A stretch of DNA of 64,000 nucleotides, from positions 62,001 to 126,000 of the forward strand of contig NZ_BCXI01000009.1 in assembly GCF_001895025.1 (NCBI RefSeq), read 5' to 3'. Source of the stretch: Rhodococcus zopfii NBRC 100606 = JCM 9919 (GTDB lineage: Bacteria > Actinomycetota > Actinomycetes > Mycobacteriales > Mycobacteriaceae). Both the position numbers and the translations under genes were made by a program. The notes beneath the pieces were generated by a model. It was given only the letters and a program-made list of their open reading frames with translations. It was not told where the DNA came from and did not search any database. This document shows positions 17,345 through 26,854 of the stretch, piece after piece; position 1 is the first letter of the stretch, and every line of letters begins with the position of its first letter.

Positions 17345-18378
17345 AACTGAAGCGTTCCCAGATGGTGTCGCTCGTCGGCTACTGCGCCGTCGGTGCGATC
17401 TGCGGATCCCTGGTGTTCAACACCCTTGCGGTTCCGGTCCGCGGCTCCACCGACCGCTACGTCCTCGAGTTCACCGACGTCGAGGGCCTCAACGTCGGAA
17501 ACCCCGTCACGGTGTCCGGTGTGCGGGTCGGCCGGGTCGACTCGGTCGCCGTCGCCGACACGGCCGGTGGCGCTGCGCTCGCGCGGGTGACCGTCGAGAT
17601 CGAGGGCGATCAGGTGCTCACCGGCGACGTGCAGGCCGCGGTGCGGTACGGCGACATGCTCGGTGCCCGGTACGTGGCGATCACGATGCCCGAACCGTAC
17701 GTCGACGCCCCCGGCTCGTCCGAGGTGCTGGCACCCGGATCGGTGGTCCCGATCTCGCAGACGACCCCGCCGGTCGACCTGACGGCACTGATGAACGGGT
17801 TCCGGCCGCTGTTCGAGTCGCTGCCGCCCGAGGAAGTCAACATTCTCGCCCGCAACATCACCGACACGTTCAACGGGCGCAGCGATGCCGTCGCACAGTT
17901 CCTGGACCGGGTCGCGACACTGACCGGCAGCCTCGGTGATCGCGAGGGCATCCTCGGGGAGGTCGTCGACAACATGACCCGGTTGCTCGGCACCCTCGAC
18001 AACCGCAGCGACGAGCTCAACTCTCTCGTGAACGGTCTTGCTGTACTGGGTGATTCGGTGGTCGGCGACGGAACACGCATCGCCGGGTTCCTCGACACGG
18101 GTAGCGCGACGGTCGACGAGGTCGCCGACATCATGGCGCAGTCCGACGGTGCGTTCGCTCGCTCGCTGGCCGGCCTTGCGTCCGTCACCGACACCTGGAT
18201 CGCGAACACTCCCGAGTTCGAACGCATGCTGGCGAATCTCCCGAACTTCGCGAATCAGATCAACCGCACCGGCCGGTACGGCAGCTTCGTGAGCCTCTAC
18301 CTGTGCAACTTCACCCTGAAAGCAGGCGACGCAGAAGTGAACATCTTCGGTCCGACCCACTCGCCGGTGTGCCGATGA
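17341..18378 (+). CDS. mceB: Mce family protein, second (MceB)
   Basis: A 345-residue Mce protein. The N-terminal anchor is MVSLVGYCAVGAICGSLVFNTL near residues 8-28, followed by an MlaD/Mce domain with VEGLNVGNPVTVSGVRVGRVDSV near residues 51-73 and a helical domain. The C-terminus carries a cysteine (LYLCNF), as in other Mce proteins. Start and stop both overlap neighbouring genes (GTGA and ATGA). It is shorter than mceA because it lacks a long C-terminal tail. Confidence 0.93.
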   Translation: MKLKRSQMVSLVGYCAVGAICGSLVFNTLAVPVRGSTDRYVLEFTDVEGLNVGNPVTVSGVRVGRVDSVAVADTAGGAALARVTVEIEGDQVLTGDVQAAVRYGDMLGARYVAITMPEPYVDAPGSSEVLAPGSVVPISQTTPPVDLTALMNGFRPLFESLPPEEVNILARNITDTFNGRSDAVAQFLDRVATLTGSLGDREGILGEVVDNMTRLLGTLDNRSDELNSLVNGLAVLGDSVVGDGTRIAGFLDTGSATVDEVADIMAQSDGAFARSLAGLASVTDTWIANTPEFERMLANLPNFANQINRTGRYGSFVSLYLCNFTLKAGDAEVNIFGPTHSPVCR

Positions 18379-18596
18379 TCCTCTTGACACGACTCATCGA
18401 TCTCCTCGTCCGCGGCGTCCGATCGCTCGGCGGCCACAACGGGCGGATTCTGCAGAGCTTCGCCTGGATGTTCGTCGTCGTCGTCCTCGGTGCGGGTGTC
18501 GCGCTCGTCGCGATCGGGATCGCCCACATCGACGATCTGGTGGCCGTGCTGGAGAATTCCGCGGCCTCCGCGCCGGGGGAGGGAACGCTGCCATGA
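18375..18596 (+). CDS. Extra small membrane protein inserted between mceB and mceC
   Basis: A 73-residue single-span protein. The ATG at 18375 overlaps the mceB stop and its own stop overlaps the mceC start, so it is fully embedded in the coupled gene chain. The hydrophobic segment is FAWMFVVVVLGAGVALVAIGIA at about residues 29-50. Its opening, M-x-x-L-x-RLID-x-x-V, closely resembles the opening of the next protein (MMFLVRLIDVFV). It may be a partial duplicate of the mceC anchor or a dedicated assembly subunit. I know of no assigned function. Confidence 0.8.
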   Translation: MILLTRLIDLLVRGVRSLGGHNGRILQSFAWMFVVVVLGAGVALVAIGIAHIDDLVAVLENSAASAPGEGTLP

Positions 18597-19645
18597 TGTT
18601 CCTGGTCAGACTGATCGACGTGTTCGTCGGCGCGCTCGAGTTCCTGTTCGGGTTCGGCCGCCGGCAGAACACCTCGCACATGCCCCTGGTGCTCGGCACG
18701 ATCGGCATCGTCGTCATCATCGTCGGCCTGGGTGCCGCGATCGGTATCCCACGATTCTGGTACCAGGCCCGAACCGATCCGTACACAGCGGAATTCGCGA
18801 ACGCCGCCGGTTTGGCGACCGGCGACCCCGTGTACGTCGCAGGTGTCCCGGCCGGGCGGGTCGAGAACATCGTGCTCGCCGGCGACCACGTGGACGTCGA
18901 GTTCCGTCTCGACGACAACCGCACCGTCGGCAATACCTCCACCGCATCGGTCCGCCTCGAAACCGTGCTCGGCAAACGCTATCTCGACGTGCGCCCCGGC
19001 GGCGTCGACGACGGCGCCGACACCATCCCGCTCGATCGCACGACCGTGCCGTACTCCCTCGACGAGGTCGGTGCCGGTGCGGAGCGGGTGTCGCAGGAGC
19101 TCGACCTCGACGCGATGGAACAGATGATGACCACACTGTCGCAGGTGATGCCGTCCGACAGCGGACAGATCGAACGCACCCTCACCGGCATCAGCGCGGC
19201 GTCGGCCGCATTCGGCCGCCACAGCGAACAGTTCGACCAGCTGCTCGAGATGTCCCGCCGATTGTCGGTGATGGCGGTCGACCAGCAGGACTCCCTCGTC
19301 GAAACCGCCGTGGACGCACGCACTCTCGTCCAGACCATGTCGGTTCGCAAGGAAATGCTGACCGGGCTCGCGAACAACCTGCGCACCGTCATCGCAACCC
19401 TGTCGCAGACGTTCACCGAGAACCGCGAGGAAGCCGACCGGCTCGTGGCGAACCTGACCGCCGTGACCGCCACGTTGCAACGGAACTCGGACGACATCGC
19501 CGCGCTCATGACGCAGCTCCCGCCGGCACTGCGCACCGTCACCGACGCCACCGGAAACGGCACCTGGGCCGACGTCACCACACCCGCCGCGGTCCTGCCC
19601 GACAACCTTCTGTGCGCGATCGGAGTGATGCAGGAATGTCGATGA
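18593..19645 (+). CDS. mceC: Mce family protein, third (MceC)
   Basis: A 350-residue Mce protein. An unusually long N-terminal segment of about 30 residues (RLIDVFVGALEFLFGFGRRQN) precedes the anchor VLGTIGIVVIIVGLGAAIGIP. The Mce domain follows at about residues 60-140 (NAAGLATGDPVYVAGVPAGRVENIV), then helices rich in Asp/Glu/Asn, and a cysteine near the end (LLCAIG). The start overlaps the small upstream gene (ATGATG). Part of the hexameric or hetero-oligomeric lipid shuttle. Confidence 0.93.
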   Translation: MMFLVRLIDVFVGALEFLFGFGRRQNTSHMPLVLGTIGIVVIIVGLGAAIGIPRFWYQARTDPYTAEFANAAGLATGDPVYVAGVPAGRVENIVLAGDHVDVEFRLDDNRTVGNTSTASVRLETVLGKRYLDVRPGGVDDGADTIPLDRTTVPYSLDEVGAGAERVSQELDLDAMEQMMTTLSQVMPSDSGQIERTLTGISAASAAFGRHSEQFDQLLEMSRRLSVMAVDQQDSLVETAVDARTLVQTMSVRKEMLTGLANNLRTVIATLSQTFTENREEADRLVANLTAVTATLQRNSDDIAALMTQLPPALRTVTDATGNGTWADVTTPAAVLPDNLLCAIGVMQECR

Positions 19646-20772
19646 CACAGGAAATGCCGGGGAGCGAACAGCCCACCGCAGCCCGGCCGTCGAACCGGAA
19701 GAAGATCGTCTCGCTCGTCGTGGTCGCGCTTCTCCTGATTGTCGCGCCAGTCTGGTACATCTTCGGCCGCACCGACCGGGTCACCACGGTGCACGCCGAC
19801 TTCGAGTACGTCAACGGCATCTACACCGGGAGCAAGGTCGCCGTCCTCGGCGTCGGTGTCGGCACCGTCACCGACGTCGAACCGCAGGGCACCTCCGTGC
19901 GGGTGACGATGACCGTCCCCGAATCGGTGAAGCTCCCCGCCGACGTGTCCGCGTACGTGATGAGCCCCGCGATCATCAGCGAGCGGTACATCGAACTGGG
20001 CCCCGCCTACACCGACGGCCCGGAACTGCCCGACCGGTCGACCATTCCGATCGAGCGCACGCATTCGCCGATCGACATCGACGGGATGCTCGGCAGCCTC
20101 TCGACACTCGTCGACTTCATGGGACCGGACGGCGGCGACGTCGGCTCGGTGCTCACGAGCGGCGCGCAGACCTGGGGCGGGCAGGGCGAGGCCTTCAACA
20201 ACGCCATCCGCGACCTCAGTGCCGCCACCGGAGTCATCGGCGGAACCTCCGACGACTTCTCGGTGCTCGTCGAGAACCTGTCCACGCTCATCGAGGCGAT
20301 GGACGCACGGCAGGTGTCCCTGGACAGCATGGTCGACGACATGTCCACGTTGTCGACGGTGTGGCAGGACGCGGACCTCGACATCACCGTGCCGCTCGAG
20401 GAATTGCAGACGGTTTTCGCCGAACTCGACAGCTTCGTCTCCCAGCACCAGGACAGCTTCGGTGCGATCTCGACGAACCTGGAGGGCCTTGGCTCCGCCC
20501 TGACCGGCAACCAGGCCGGGCTCGCGGAGTTCATGGACCTCGTGCCGCTCATGATGCAGAACCTCGAGAACACGGTCGGTCCCGACGGGCGCAGCCGCAT
20601 CCGGCTGAACGTGTCGACGAACCTGACCCAGTTCGCGGTCGCCGGCCCGCTGTGTGCGGAGCATCCGCTGCCGCTGTGCACCGGCGCCGGATTCACCAAC
20701 CCCATCACGTTCCCGATCAGCGCGTCCGATCCGCTGGGAATCGTCACCGCCATCACCGGAGGGAATCCGTGA
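19642..20772 (+). CDS. mceD: Mce family protein, fourth (MceD)
   Basis: A 376-residue Mce protein. The ATG at 19642 overlaps the mceC stop (ATGA) and is 6 bases from AGGA; another in-frame ATG at 19636 sits directly on that ribosome site and is less likely. The anchor is VSLVVVALLLIVAPVWYIFG near residues 20-40; the Mce domain has YVNGIYTGSKVAVLGVGVGTVTDV near 55-78. The C-terminal part has cysteines (GPLCAEHPLPLCTG), and the gene ends overlapping mceE (GTGA). Confidence 0.92.
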   Translation: MTQEMPGSEQPTAARPSNRKKIVSLVVVALLLIVAPVWYIFGRTDRVTTVHADFEYVNGIYTGSKVAVLGVGVGTVTDVEPQGTSVRVTMTVPESVKLPADVSAYVMSPAIISERYIELGPAYTDGPELPDRSTIPIERTHSPIDIDGMLGSLSTLVDFMGPDGGDVGSVLTSGAQTWGGQGEAFNNAIRDLSAATGVIGGTSDDFSVLVENLSTLIEAMDARQVSLDSMVDDMSTLSTVWQDADLDITVPLEELQTVFAELDSFVSQHQDSFGAISTNLEGLGSALTGNQAGLAEFMDLVPLMMQNLENTVGPDGRSRIRLNVSTNLTQFAVAGPLCAEHPLPLCTGAGFTNPITFPISASDPLGIVTAITGGNP

Positions 20773-21848
20773 CCCCGACACCAACCTTTCCCTCCCGGCG
20801 GCCAGTCCGCGTCGCCGCGCTGGCGGCCGCGGTCGCAGGCGCGGTCGTCGTGTCCGGCTGCGGGTACGGCATCCAGGATCTTCCCGTCGGGCGGTCCGCC
20901 GGTGCCGGTGCGTTCGACGTCGAGGTGCAGCTGGCGAGCGCCGACGGCATCGTCCTCGGCGCCGATGTCCGATACGGCCAGCAGATCGTCGGGCGGGTCG
21001 CGTCCCTGAACACCGCGACCACCGGTGCCAGCTTGCGGGTGTCGCTGCAGCGTGAGCTCGAGGTTCCGGACAATGTTCTTGTGTCCGTGGAGATTCCGTC
21101 CGCGTTGGGCAGTCCGTATCTGCGGCTCGTCACCCCGGTGGACGCGTCCTCGGAGCGGTTGTCCGACGGTGACGTGATCGATGTGGAGAACACCGATCTC
21201 GGCCCGCGTGTCGAGACGATGCTCGCGTCCCTCGGCACCGTCGTCAGCGGCAGCGGAATGGATCAGCTTGCGACCGTCGTCGACGAACTGAACGTCGCGT
21301 TCACCGGACGGTCCGATCGGGTGCAGTCGCTCGCCGACACCGCAACCGATCTGATGACGCGGGCGATCGACCAGCAGACCGCGTTCGACGAGGCGATGAC
21401 GCTGGCCGCCGACGTCACCCGCCGGATGGCAGACGAAGAGCAGACGATGGACACCTATCTCGCGAACACGGCGGGTGCGGTCGAGGTGCTCGTCGCGCAG
21501 CGCGACTCCATCTCCGCGCTGCTCGACTCGACGACCCGCCTCGCCGTGAACGTGCAGGCACTGACAGGTGCCGTGCCGCAGGGACCGGCCGGGTTGCTGA
21601 CCGACGCGGGGACGGTCGCGTCCACCCTCCAGGCGTTCAACGACCGCATGGGCAGCACCCTCGCGGCCATGAACGCGTTCATGGATGCGTTCGGGAAGGC
21701 CGTACGCGGCGACTACCTCGTGTTCGACGGTGCCCTCGAGATCCCGGAGAGCATCGACACGGTCCTGACCGGCGGCGTCTTCACGGGGACCCCGGCCGAA
21801 CCGTCATCGACGTCCCTGCAGGATCTGCTCGGAGGAGGCACCAGATGA
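20769..21848 (+). CDS. mceE: Mce family lipoprotein, fifth (MceE/LprK type)
   Basis: A 359-residue Mce protein with a lipoprotein signal. A basic N-terminus and hydrophobic stretch end in VVVSGC, with Cys31 the predicted lipidated residue. The Mce domain follows (ADGIVLGADVRYGQQIVGRVASL near residues 57-80). In mce operons the fifth gene is characteristically a lipoprotein, so position and sequence agree. A GTG start overlaps the mceD stop, and the end overlaps mceF by ATGA. Confidence 0.93.
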   Translation: MTPTPTFPSRRPVRVAALAAAVAGAVVVSGCGYGIQDLPVGRSAGAGAFDVEVQLASADGIVLGADVRYGQQIVGRVASLNTATTGASLRVSLQRELEVPDNVLVSVEIPSALGSPYLRLVTPVDASSERLSDGDVIDVENTDLGPRVETMLASLGTVVSGSGMDQLATVVDELNVAFTGRSDRVQSLADTATDLMTRAIDQQTAFDEAMTLAADVTRRMADEEQTMDTYLANTAGAVEVLVAQRDSISALLDSTTRLAVNVQALTGAVPQGPAGLLTDAGTVASTLQAFNDRMGSTLAAMNAFMDAFGKAVRGDYLVFDGALEIPESIDTVLTGGVFTGTPAEPSSTSLQDLLGGGTR

Positions 21849-23065
21849 AGAAGATCGTCCTCGTCCAGCTCGTCCTGTTCGCGTTGACCGCCCTGATCGT
21901 GGTCCCCTACGGCATCTACTACATCGTCGGCCCGCGTGGACTCGGCGACGAGATGCGGCTGTCCGCCTACGTCGACGACGCGCTCGGTGTCTCGGAAGGC
22001 ACCGTCGTCACCTATCGCGGCGTCCAGGTCGGTGCCGTGTCGGCGGTGTCGGTCGATCCGCAGCGCGGCGGCGCCCGAATCGAACTCGAGCTCGAAGGTG
22101 GCACCGAGATCCCCACCGACTCGATCGCGAAGATCACCCAGGGCACGCTCGCCGGCATGCTCAACGTCGACATCTTCCCGCGCGTCGATCACGGGCCGTA
22201 CCTCGCGAGCGGCGATTCGATCGAGATGCCCGCCGAGGAGCAGCCGATCCAGATCGCCGAAACGCTCGCCAGCACGGCAGCGCTGCTCGACACGGTCGAA
22301 CCCGGCACCATCGCCACCGTCGGTGCCGAACTCGGCGCGGCGTTCCAGGGTCTGGGCCCCGATCTGGCGCGGCTCATCACCGACGCCGACGACCTGTCCG
22401 GCCGTCTCGAAACCCACGCGACGGATCTGACCGAACTGCTCAGCCGCACGGCAGGTTTGACATCCACGATGGCGAACAACTCGGAGCGGTTCGTCGACGG
22501 CATTGCCGCGGCTCGCACGATCGCGGACACGCTGTACGCCAACGAGGACCGGATCGGTGAGATGATGACGACCACTCCGGATGCCATGCGTCGCGCGGAC
22601 GGTGTGCTCGCCGCCAACGAGGACTCCTTCGCGGCGGTCCTCGCCGACCTCGTCGACGTCGCACCGATCATCTCGGACCGTTCGGCCGCGCTGCAGACCG
22701 GGCTGGTCGCGCTTCCCCGTGGTCTGGCCGCACTCGAATCCATCGTGCACGGCGACCGCGCGGACTTCGCGCTCATCGCGACGCAGGGGCCGGTGTGTGT
22801 GTACGACACGCCGCGCCGTCAGCTCGGCGACGAGTCGCCGGTGACGGTCGACCTCACGCACTACTGCCCGCCCGGTGAGGATCACGGCCAGCGCGGCGCA
22901 CAGAACGCTCCGCGGCCGAACGATCTCGGTGTGGCGAATCGGACGACGCCCGGCACGCTCATCGGCCCCCCGGTCGTCGCCGATCCGATCCTCATCCCGG
23001 CGGGCGAAGAACTCGCGGCCTTCTGGCGGATGCTGCTCCAGGGCATCGGCAGTGAAGGGAACTGA
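21845..23065 (+). CDS. mceF: Mce family protein, sixth (MceF)
   Basis: A 406-residue Mce protein completing the set. The anchor is VLVQLVLFALTALIVVPYGI at residues 5-24; the Mce domain has DDALGVSEGTVVTYRGVQVGAV near 45-66. Two cysteines occur in the C-terminal tail (GPVCVYD and HYCPPGED), a pattern common in MceF. It is followed 65 bp later on the same strand by the first MpaB/DUF2236 gene, with no terminator seen between them. Confidence 0.93.
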   Translation: MKKIVLVQLVLFALTALIVVPYGIYYIVGPRGLGDEMRLSAYVDDALGVSEGTVVTYRGVQVGAVSAVSVDPQRGGARIELELEGGTEIPTDSIAKITQGTLAGMLNVDIFPRVDHGPYLASGDSIEMPAEEQPIQIAETLASTAALLDTVEPGTIATVGAELGAAFQGLGPDLARLITDADDLSGRLETHATDLTELLSRTAGLTSTMANNSERFVDGIAAARTIADTLYANEDRIGEMMTTTPDAMRRADGVLAANEDSFAAVLADLVDVAPIISDRSAALQTGLVALPRGLAALESIVHGDRADFALIATQGPVCVYDTPRRQLGDESPVTVDLTHYCPPGEDHGQRGAQNAPRPNDLGVANRTTPGTLIGPPVVADPILIPAGEELAAFWRMLLQGIGSEGN

Positions 23066-23130
23066 CAGGTAGGAACCACGTCCGGTGCCGATCCGGCACC
23101 ACCGTCCGAACAGAACCTCAGGAGGACCCG

Positions 23131-24039
23131 ATGCCCGCGCATTACCTCGACGAAACTGTGGAAACCGAACCCGTGCTGACCTCCGAGCGCGCCCGAATCA
23201 AGATCACCAGTGGCCCCAATCGGTGGAGCCGGAAGAAGCATGCCCTGTCCGACGCCATCGACTTCTGGTCGTTCGCCGGCGCCGCCTCGAATGTGATCAT
23301 GCAGCTCGGCTGGCCGGAGGTCGCCTACGGCGTGATGGAGAGCCGCGTGCCGTCCGGTTCGCTCGTCCACCACCCGTGGAAGCGTGCGCGTACCACCACG
23401 CAGTACCTGGCGGTCGCGATCCTGGGTACGGACGAGGAGCGCATGGCGTTCCGTGAGGCCGTCAACGGTGCGCATCGGCAGGTGCGCTCCGATGAGAACA
23501 GTCCCGTGAAGTACAACGCGTTCAACCGCGAGTTGCAGATGTGGGTGGCCGCGTGCCTCTACGTCGGCATCGAGGACAGCTACCAGTTGCTGCACGGCAC
23601 GCTCGACGAGGAGCAGATCGAGGACTTCTACTCCACAGCATCGAAACTCGGGACGACACTGCAGGTCACCGAGGAGATGTGGCCCGCCACCCGAGCCGAC
23701 TTCGAACGCTATTGGAACCGCGGCTGCGAGCGTGTCGTGTTCGACGAGACCACCAGGCAGTTCCTGCTGGATCTCGTCGGGCTGAAGATGATCAACTGGC
23801 CGATGCGGAAGATGTTCGGAAACCTGCTGCGGTTCCTCACGATCGGGACGCTGCCCCCGTACTTCCGCGAACAGCTCGGCGTCAGCTGGAGCGAGGACGA
23901 CCGCCGCCGTTTCGAGCACCTGTTCGTCTTCGTCTCGTTCGTCAACCGGTTCATTCCGAAGTTCATCCGGCACGGTGGCAGCCTCGCGCTGATGGTGGAC
24001 CTTCGTCACCGCCTGAAGTCCGGCAGGAACATCATCTGA
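23131..24039 (+). CDS. MpaB/DUF2236 family protein, mce-linked copy 1
   Basis: A 302-residue mainly helical protein of the oxygenase-MpaB/DUF2236 family, which includes b-type haem enzymes related to latex clearing protein. Family features are ASNVIMQLGWPEVAYGV near residue 52, VHHPWKRARTTTQYLAVAILGT near 76-97, LGTTLQV near 173 and WPMRKMFGN near 228. At the usual WVHA position the sequence is MWVAAC, so a histidine common in the family is Ala here. AGGAGG is 5-6 bases before the ATG. Position suggests co-transcription with mce; modification or recognition of the imported lipid is inference. Confidence 0.85.
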   Translation: MPAHYLDETVETEPVLTSERARIKITSGPNRWSRKKHALSDAIDFWSFAGAASNVIMQLGWPEVAYGVMESRVPSGSLVHHPWKRARTTTQYLAVAILGTDEERMAFREAVNGAHRQVRSDENSPVKYNAFNRELQMWVAACLYVGIEDSYQLLHGTLDEEQIEDFYSTASKLGTTLQVTEEMWPATRADFERYWNRGCERVVFDETTRQFLLDLVGLKMINWPMRKMFGNLLRFLTIGTLPPYFREQLGVSWSEDDRRRFEHLFVFVSFVNRFIPKFIRHGGSLALMVDLRHRLKSGRNII

Positions 24040-24057
24040 CACCGGTCATCCGAGTTC

Positions 24058-24801
24058 ATGATGGTCGCGCATTCGACCGACCTCGACCCGGACGGGCTGC
24101 TGCGCCGATATCTCGGCGATCGGCGGTTCCTGCTTGCGTTGCCGCGTGCGGTGGGTCTGCAGATGCTGCATCCGGCTCTCGCTGCGGGAATGGAGCATTC
24201 ACGAACACCGCGTCGGCTGTGGCTGCACAAACGGCACACCGTTCCGATTCTGATCCGGATGGCGTACGACGACACGGACCTGTCGTCGATCATCCGGCGC
24301 GGGCACGAGCACATCAAGGGTGTCGACGATCTGGGCCGTCGCTATCACAGCCTGAATCCGGACCTGTTCCAGTTCCAGCACGCCACCTACGTGGAAACGC
24401 TCGTCACCATGATCGAGACGTTCGTGCGGCCGTTGACCGACCGCGACCGGGAGGATCTGTACCGCGACTGCGGCGCGTGGTACCGCCGGTACGGGATCAG
24501 CGACCGGGGGCTACCGGACACGTGGGCCGGGTTTTCCGGCTGGTTCGACGACACGTGCCGCACGGTGCTGCATCGGACCTCGCGGGGCGACTTCTATCGG
24601 GACCAGATATTGCGTCCGCGGGACTGGGTGCCGCGCGGGGTGCCCACCCGCGCCGTGCGGGGACTGATGCATCCCATCGCGCAGGAGATGTGGGGGGTCG
24701 AGGTGACCGCCGCCGACCGGCGGGCGTTGCGCCGCTACGTTCTGCGACGCAAGGCGGTCGCCGCACTGTCCCGTCGTCCGTCCGACGCTCCCCGGCTCTG
24801 A
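24058..24801 (+). CDS. MpaB/DUF2236 family protein, mce-linked copy 2
   Basis: A 247-residue DUF2236 relative, shorter than copy 1. Recognisable parts are LLALPRAVGLQMLHPALAAGME near residues 25-46, a degenerate form of the Arg-Thr segment (LHKRHTVPILIRM) and FQFQHATYVETLVT near 113, where the family histidine is kept, unlike copy 1. It starts 18 bp after copy 1. The protein may act with copy 1 as an unequal pair. No signal peptide or clear membrane span is seen. Confidence 0.8.
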   Translation: MMVAHSTDLDPDGLLRRYLGDRRFLLALPRAVGLQMLHPALAAGMEHSRTPRRLWLHKRHTVPILIRMAYDDTDLSSIIRRGHEHIKGVDDLGRRYHSLNPDLFQFQHATYVETLVTMIETFVRPLTDRDREDLYRDCGAWYRRYGISDRGLPDTWAGFSGWFDDTCRTVLHRTSRGDFYRDQILRPRDWVPRGVPTRAVRGLMHPIAQEMWGVEVTAADRRALRRYVLRRKAVAALSRRPSDAPRL

Positions 24802-24837
24802 CACGGACTATCGCGCGTAACATTCGGCTGCCATGAT

Positions 24838-25548
24838 GTGCCGATGACATCTGGCTTCCTGGAACTGCGGCACGTCGAATGCGAAGGTCCCGCGGACTAT
24901 CTGCCGGCGCTCGAAAGGTTCGGACCGGTGCACACGGTCCGGTTGTGGCGAGAGCCGCTTCCGGAGACGGTCGACTATCGGGGGATCGTGGTGATGGGTG
25001 GCCCGATGGGAGTGAACGACGGGGCGCTCGTGCCGTGGATCGACGACGAGATCGCTTATCTGCGTTCAGCTCTCGCATCGAATGTTCCGGTGTGGGGTGT
25101 GTGTCTGGGTGCGCAGTTGCTGGCGGCCGCGCTGGACGCGAAGGTCTATCCGGGTCAGGTACCGGAGGTCGGGGTGTGCGATGTGGAACTGACCGACGCG
25201 TCCGCGGCGGACCCGGTGTGGGGTGAACTGCCGGCGAGTTTCCCGACCCTGCAGTGGCACGGCGACACGTTCGATCTGCCGACGGGAGCAACGCTGCTGG
25301 CGTCGTCGCCGGCGTATCCGAACCAGTTGTTCCGGCACGGCCGCAGCTACGGCGTGCAGTTCCACCTCGAGGCCGGTCCCGACGTCGCCGCGCAGTGGCT
25401 CGCGATCGACGAATACCGCCGGGCCCTCGAGGACACCCTCGGAGCCGGTGCGGCCGAGGAGATGCTCGCCGAACTCGGGTCCGTGCACACGCAGACATCC
25501 GCGCAGGCGCACGCGGTCATGACGCGGTGGGCCGAGTCGATCGCCTGA
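24838..25548 (+). CDS. Class I glutamine amidotransferase-like protein
   Basis: A 236-residue GATase1 domain protein of the stand-alone GuaA-like type. The nucleophile elbow VWGVCLGAQLLAAAL is near residue 85 and the catalytic His-Glu pair is in YGVQFHLEAG near 180. IVVMGGPMGVNDG near 50 is the oxyanion region typical of the group. The GTG at 24838 or the ATG two codons later could be the start; no good ribosome site is seen and TAACAT at about 24818 may drive a nearly leaderless mRNA. The substrate is unknown. It is convergent with lhgO. Confidence 0.88.
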   Translation: MPMTSGFLELRHVECEGPADYLPALERFGPVHTVRLWREPLPETVDYRGIVVMGGPMGVNDGALVPWIDDEIAYLRSALASNVPVWGVCLGAQLLAAALDAKVYPGQVPEVGVCDVELTDASAADPVWGELPASFPTLQWHGDTFDLPTGATLLASSPAYPNQLFRHGRSYGVQFHLEAGPDVAAQWLAIDEYRRALEDTLGAGAAEEMLAELGSVHTQTSAQAHAVMTRWAESIA

Positions 25549-25569
25549 GCACGACGATTCACCGAGCGG

Positions 25570-26769
25570 TCAGCGGGCGACCCGCTCCAGCGCGGCGTCG
25601 ACGAGATATTCGGCGATGGCCATCGACGACGTCGCGCCGGGGGAAGGTGCGTTGCGCAGGTGCACGAGACGTCCGTGTCCGGTGACGACGAAGTCGTCCT
25701 CGAGGCTGCCGTCGGCGTTCATCGCCTGGGCTCGAATTCCCCGGGGCCCGCGCACCACGTCGGCGACGGTGAGACCGGGAACGTATTTCGCTGCCTCGGT
25801 GACGAACTCACGGGTGCTCACCGCGGTCCTCAGTTCGCGCAGCGCCGCCGGTACGTTGCGGGCCGCGAACCGTGCGAAACCGGGGAAGGCAATCGCATCC
25901 CACAGGTCCCGCGCGGAGCCGGATCGCCTGGCGTAGGCCTCCCGGCCGGGGGAGAGGAAGGCGTTGGGACCGAGCATGATCGAACCGTCGATCCGTTTGG
26001 TCAGGTGCACGCCGAGGAACGGGTAACGCGGATCCGGCACCGGGTAGATCAGGCCGCGCACCGCCGTCGAGAGCTCGGGTCGCAGCAGGTAGTAGTCACC
26101 GAGGAAGGGCACGATCCGCGGGGTCGCCGCGTCGCCTGCGGCGCGGGCGAGCCGGTCCGACTGCAATCCCGCGCAGGTGATCACGAGATCGAACGCCTCG
26201 GTGCCGGACCCGGTCCCGACGAGAACCTCGTCGCCGCGGGGGCTCAGGCCGGTGACCTCGATGCCCGTGCGGACGGTGCCGCCCGCCGCGACGACGTCGC
26301 CCGCGAGGGCGGTGGTGATCGCGACGTAGTCGACGATCGCGGTGTGCGGGGAGTGCAGTGCAGCGACCCCGCGGGCACGCGGTTCGATCGCTTCGATCTC
26401 CTGCGGGCCGATCCTCCGGACGCCGGGCACCCCGTTCTCGGTGGCCCGTGCGGAGATCGCGTCGAGGCGGCCGAGTTCGGAGCCGTCGAGTGCGACGACG
26501 AGTTTGCCGCACTCCTCGTACGGCAGGTTCCGCTCGGTCGCGTAGTCGCGCAGCAGGTCCACACCGCGGCGGCACAGTCGTGCCTTGAGGCTGCCGGGGG
26601 TGTAGTACAGCCCGGCGTGGACCACGCCGCTGTTGTGCCCGGTCTGGTGCGCGGCGAGGTCGTGTTCCTTCTCGAACAAGGTCACGGTGGCACCGCACTC
26701 GGTGAGCCGGCGTGCCGTTGCGGCACCGATGATTCCGCCGCCGACGACCGCGGCTCGTAGCGCACTCAT
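25570..26769 (-). CDS. lhgO: L-2-hydroxyglutarate oxidase (LhgO/DadA-like FAD oxidase)
   Basis: A 399-residue FAD-dependent oxidase converting L-2-hydroxyglutarate to 2-oxoglutarate. It shows the N-terminal FAD fold AAVVGGGIIGAATARRL at residues 5-21, HNSGVVHAGLYYTPGSLKARLC near 45-66, FLGDYYLLR near 250 and the C-terminal GIRAQAMNADGSLEDDFVV and HLRNAPSPGATSS typical of this enzyme. The ATG at 26769 starts directly at the flavin fold; upstream sequence is unlike the family. It lies downstream of the 3-hydroxybenzoate 6-hydroxylase on the same strand, with a weak hairpin between. Confidence 0.92.
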   Translation of the reverse strand: MSALRAAVVGGGIIGAATARRLTECGATVTLFEKEHDLAAHQTGHNSGVVHAGLYYTPGSLKARLCRRGVDLLRDYATERNLPYEECGKLVVALDGSELGRLDAISARATENGVPGVRRIGPQEIEAIEPRARGVAALHSPHTAIVDYVAITTALAGDVVAAGGTVRTGIEVTGLSPRGDEVLVGTGSGTEAFDLVITCAGLQSDRLARAAGDAATPRIVPFLGDYYLLRPELSTAVRGLIYPVPDPRYPFLGVHLTKRIDGSIMLGPNAFLSPGREAYARRSGSARDLWDAIAFPGFARFAARNVPAALRELRTAVSTREFVTEAAKYVPGLTVADVVRGPRGIRAQAMNADGSLEDDFVVTGHGRLVHLRNAPSPGATSSMAIAEYLVDAALERVAR

Positions 26770-26854
26770 GCGCGCAATGGTAGGTGCCCGTACGGCAATC
26801 GGACGCCGGGTGCAGGTACCTCGAGTTCGATATCCCTGCCAGACGCCGACGGGT

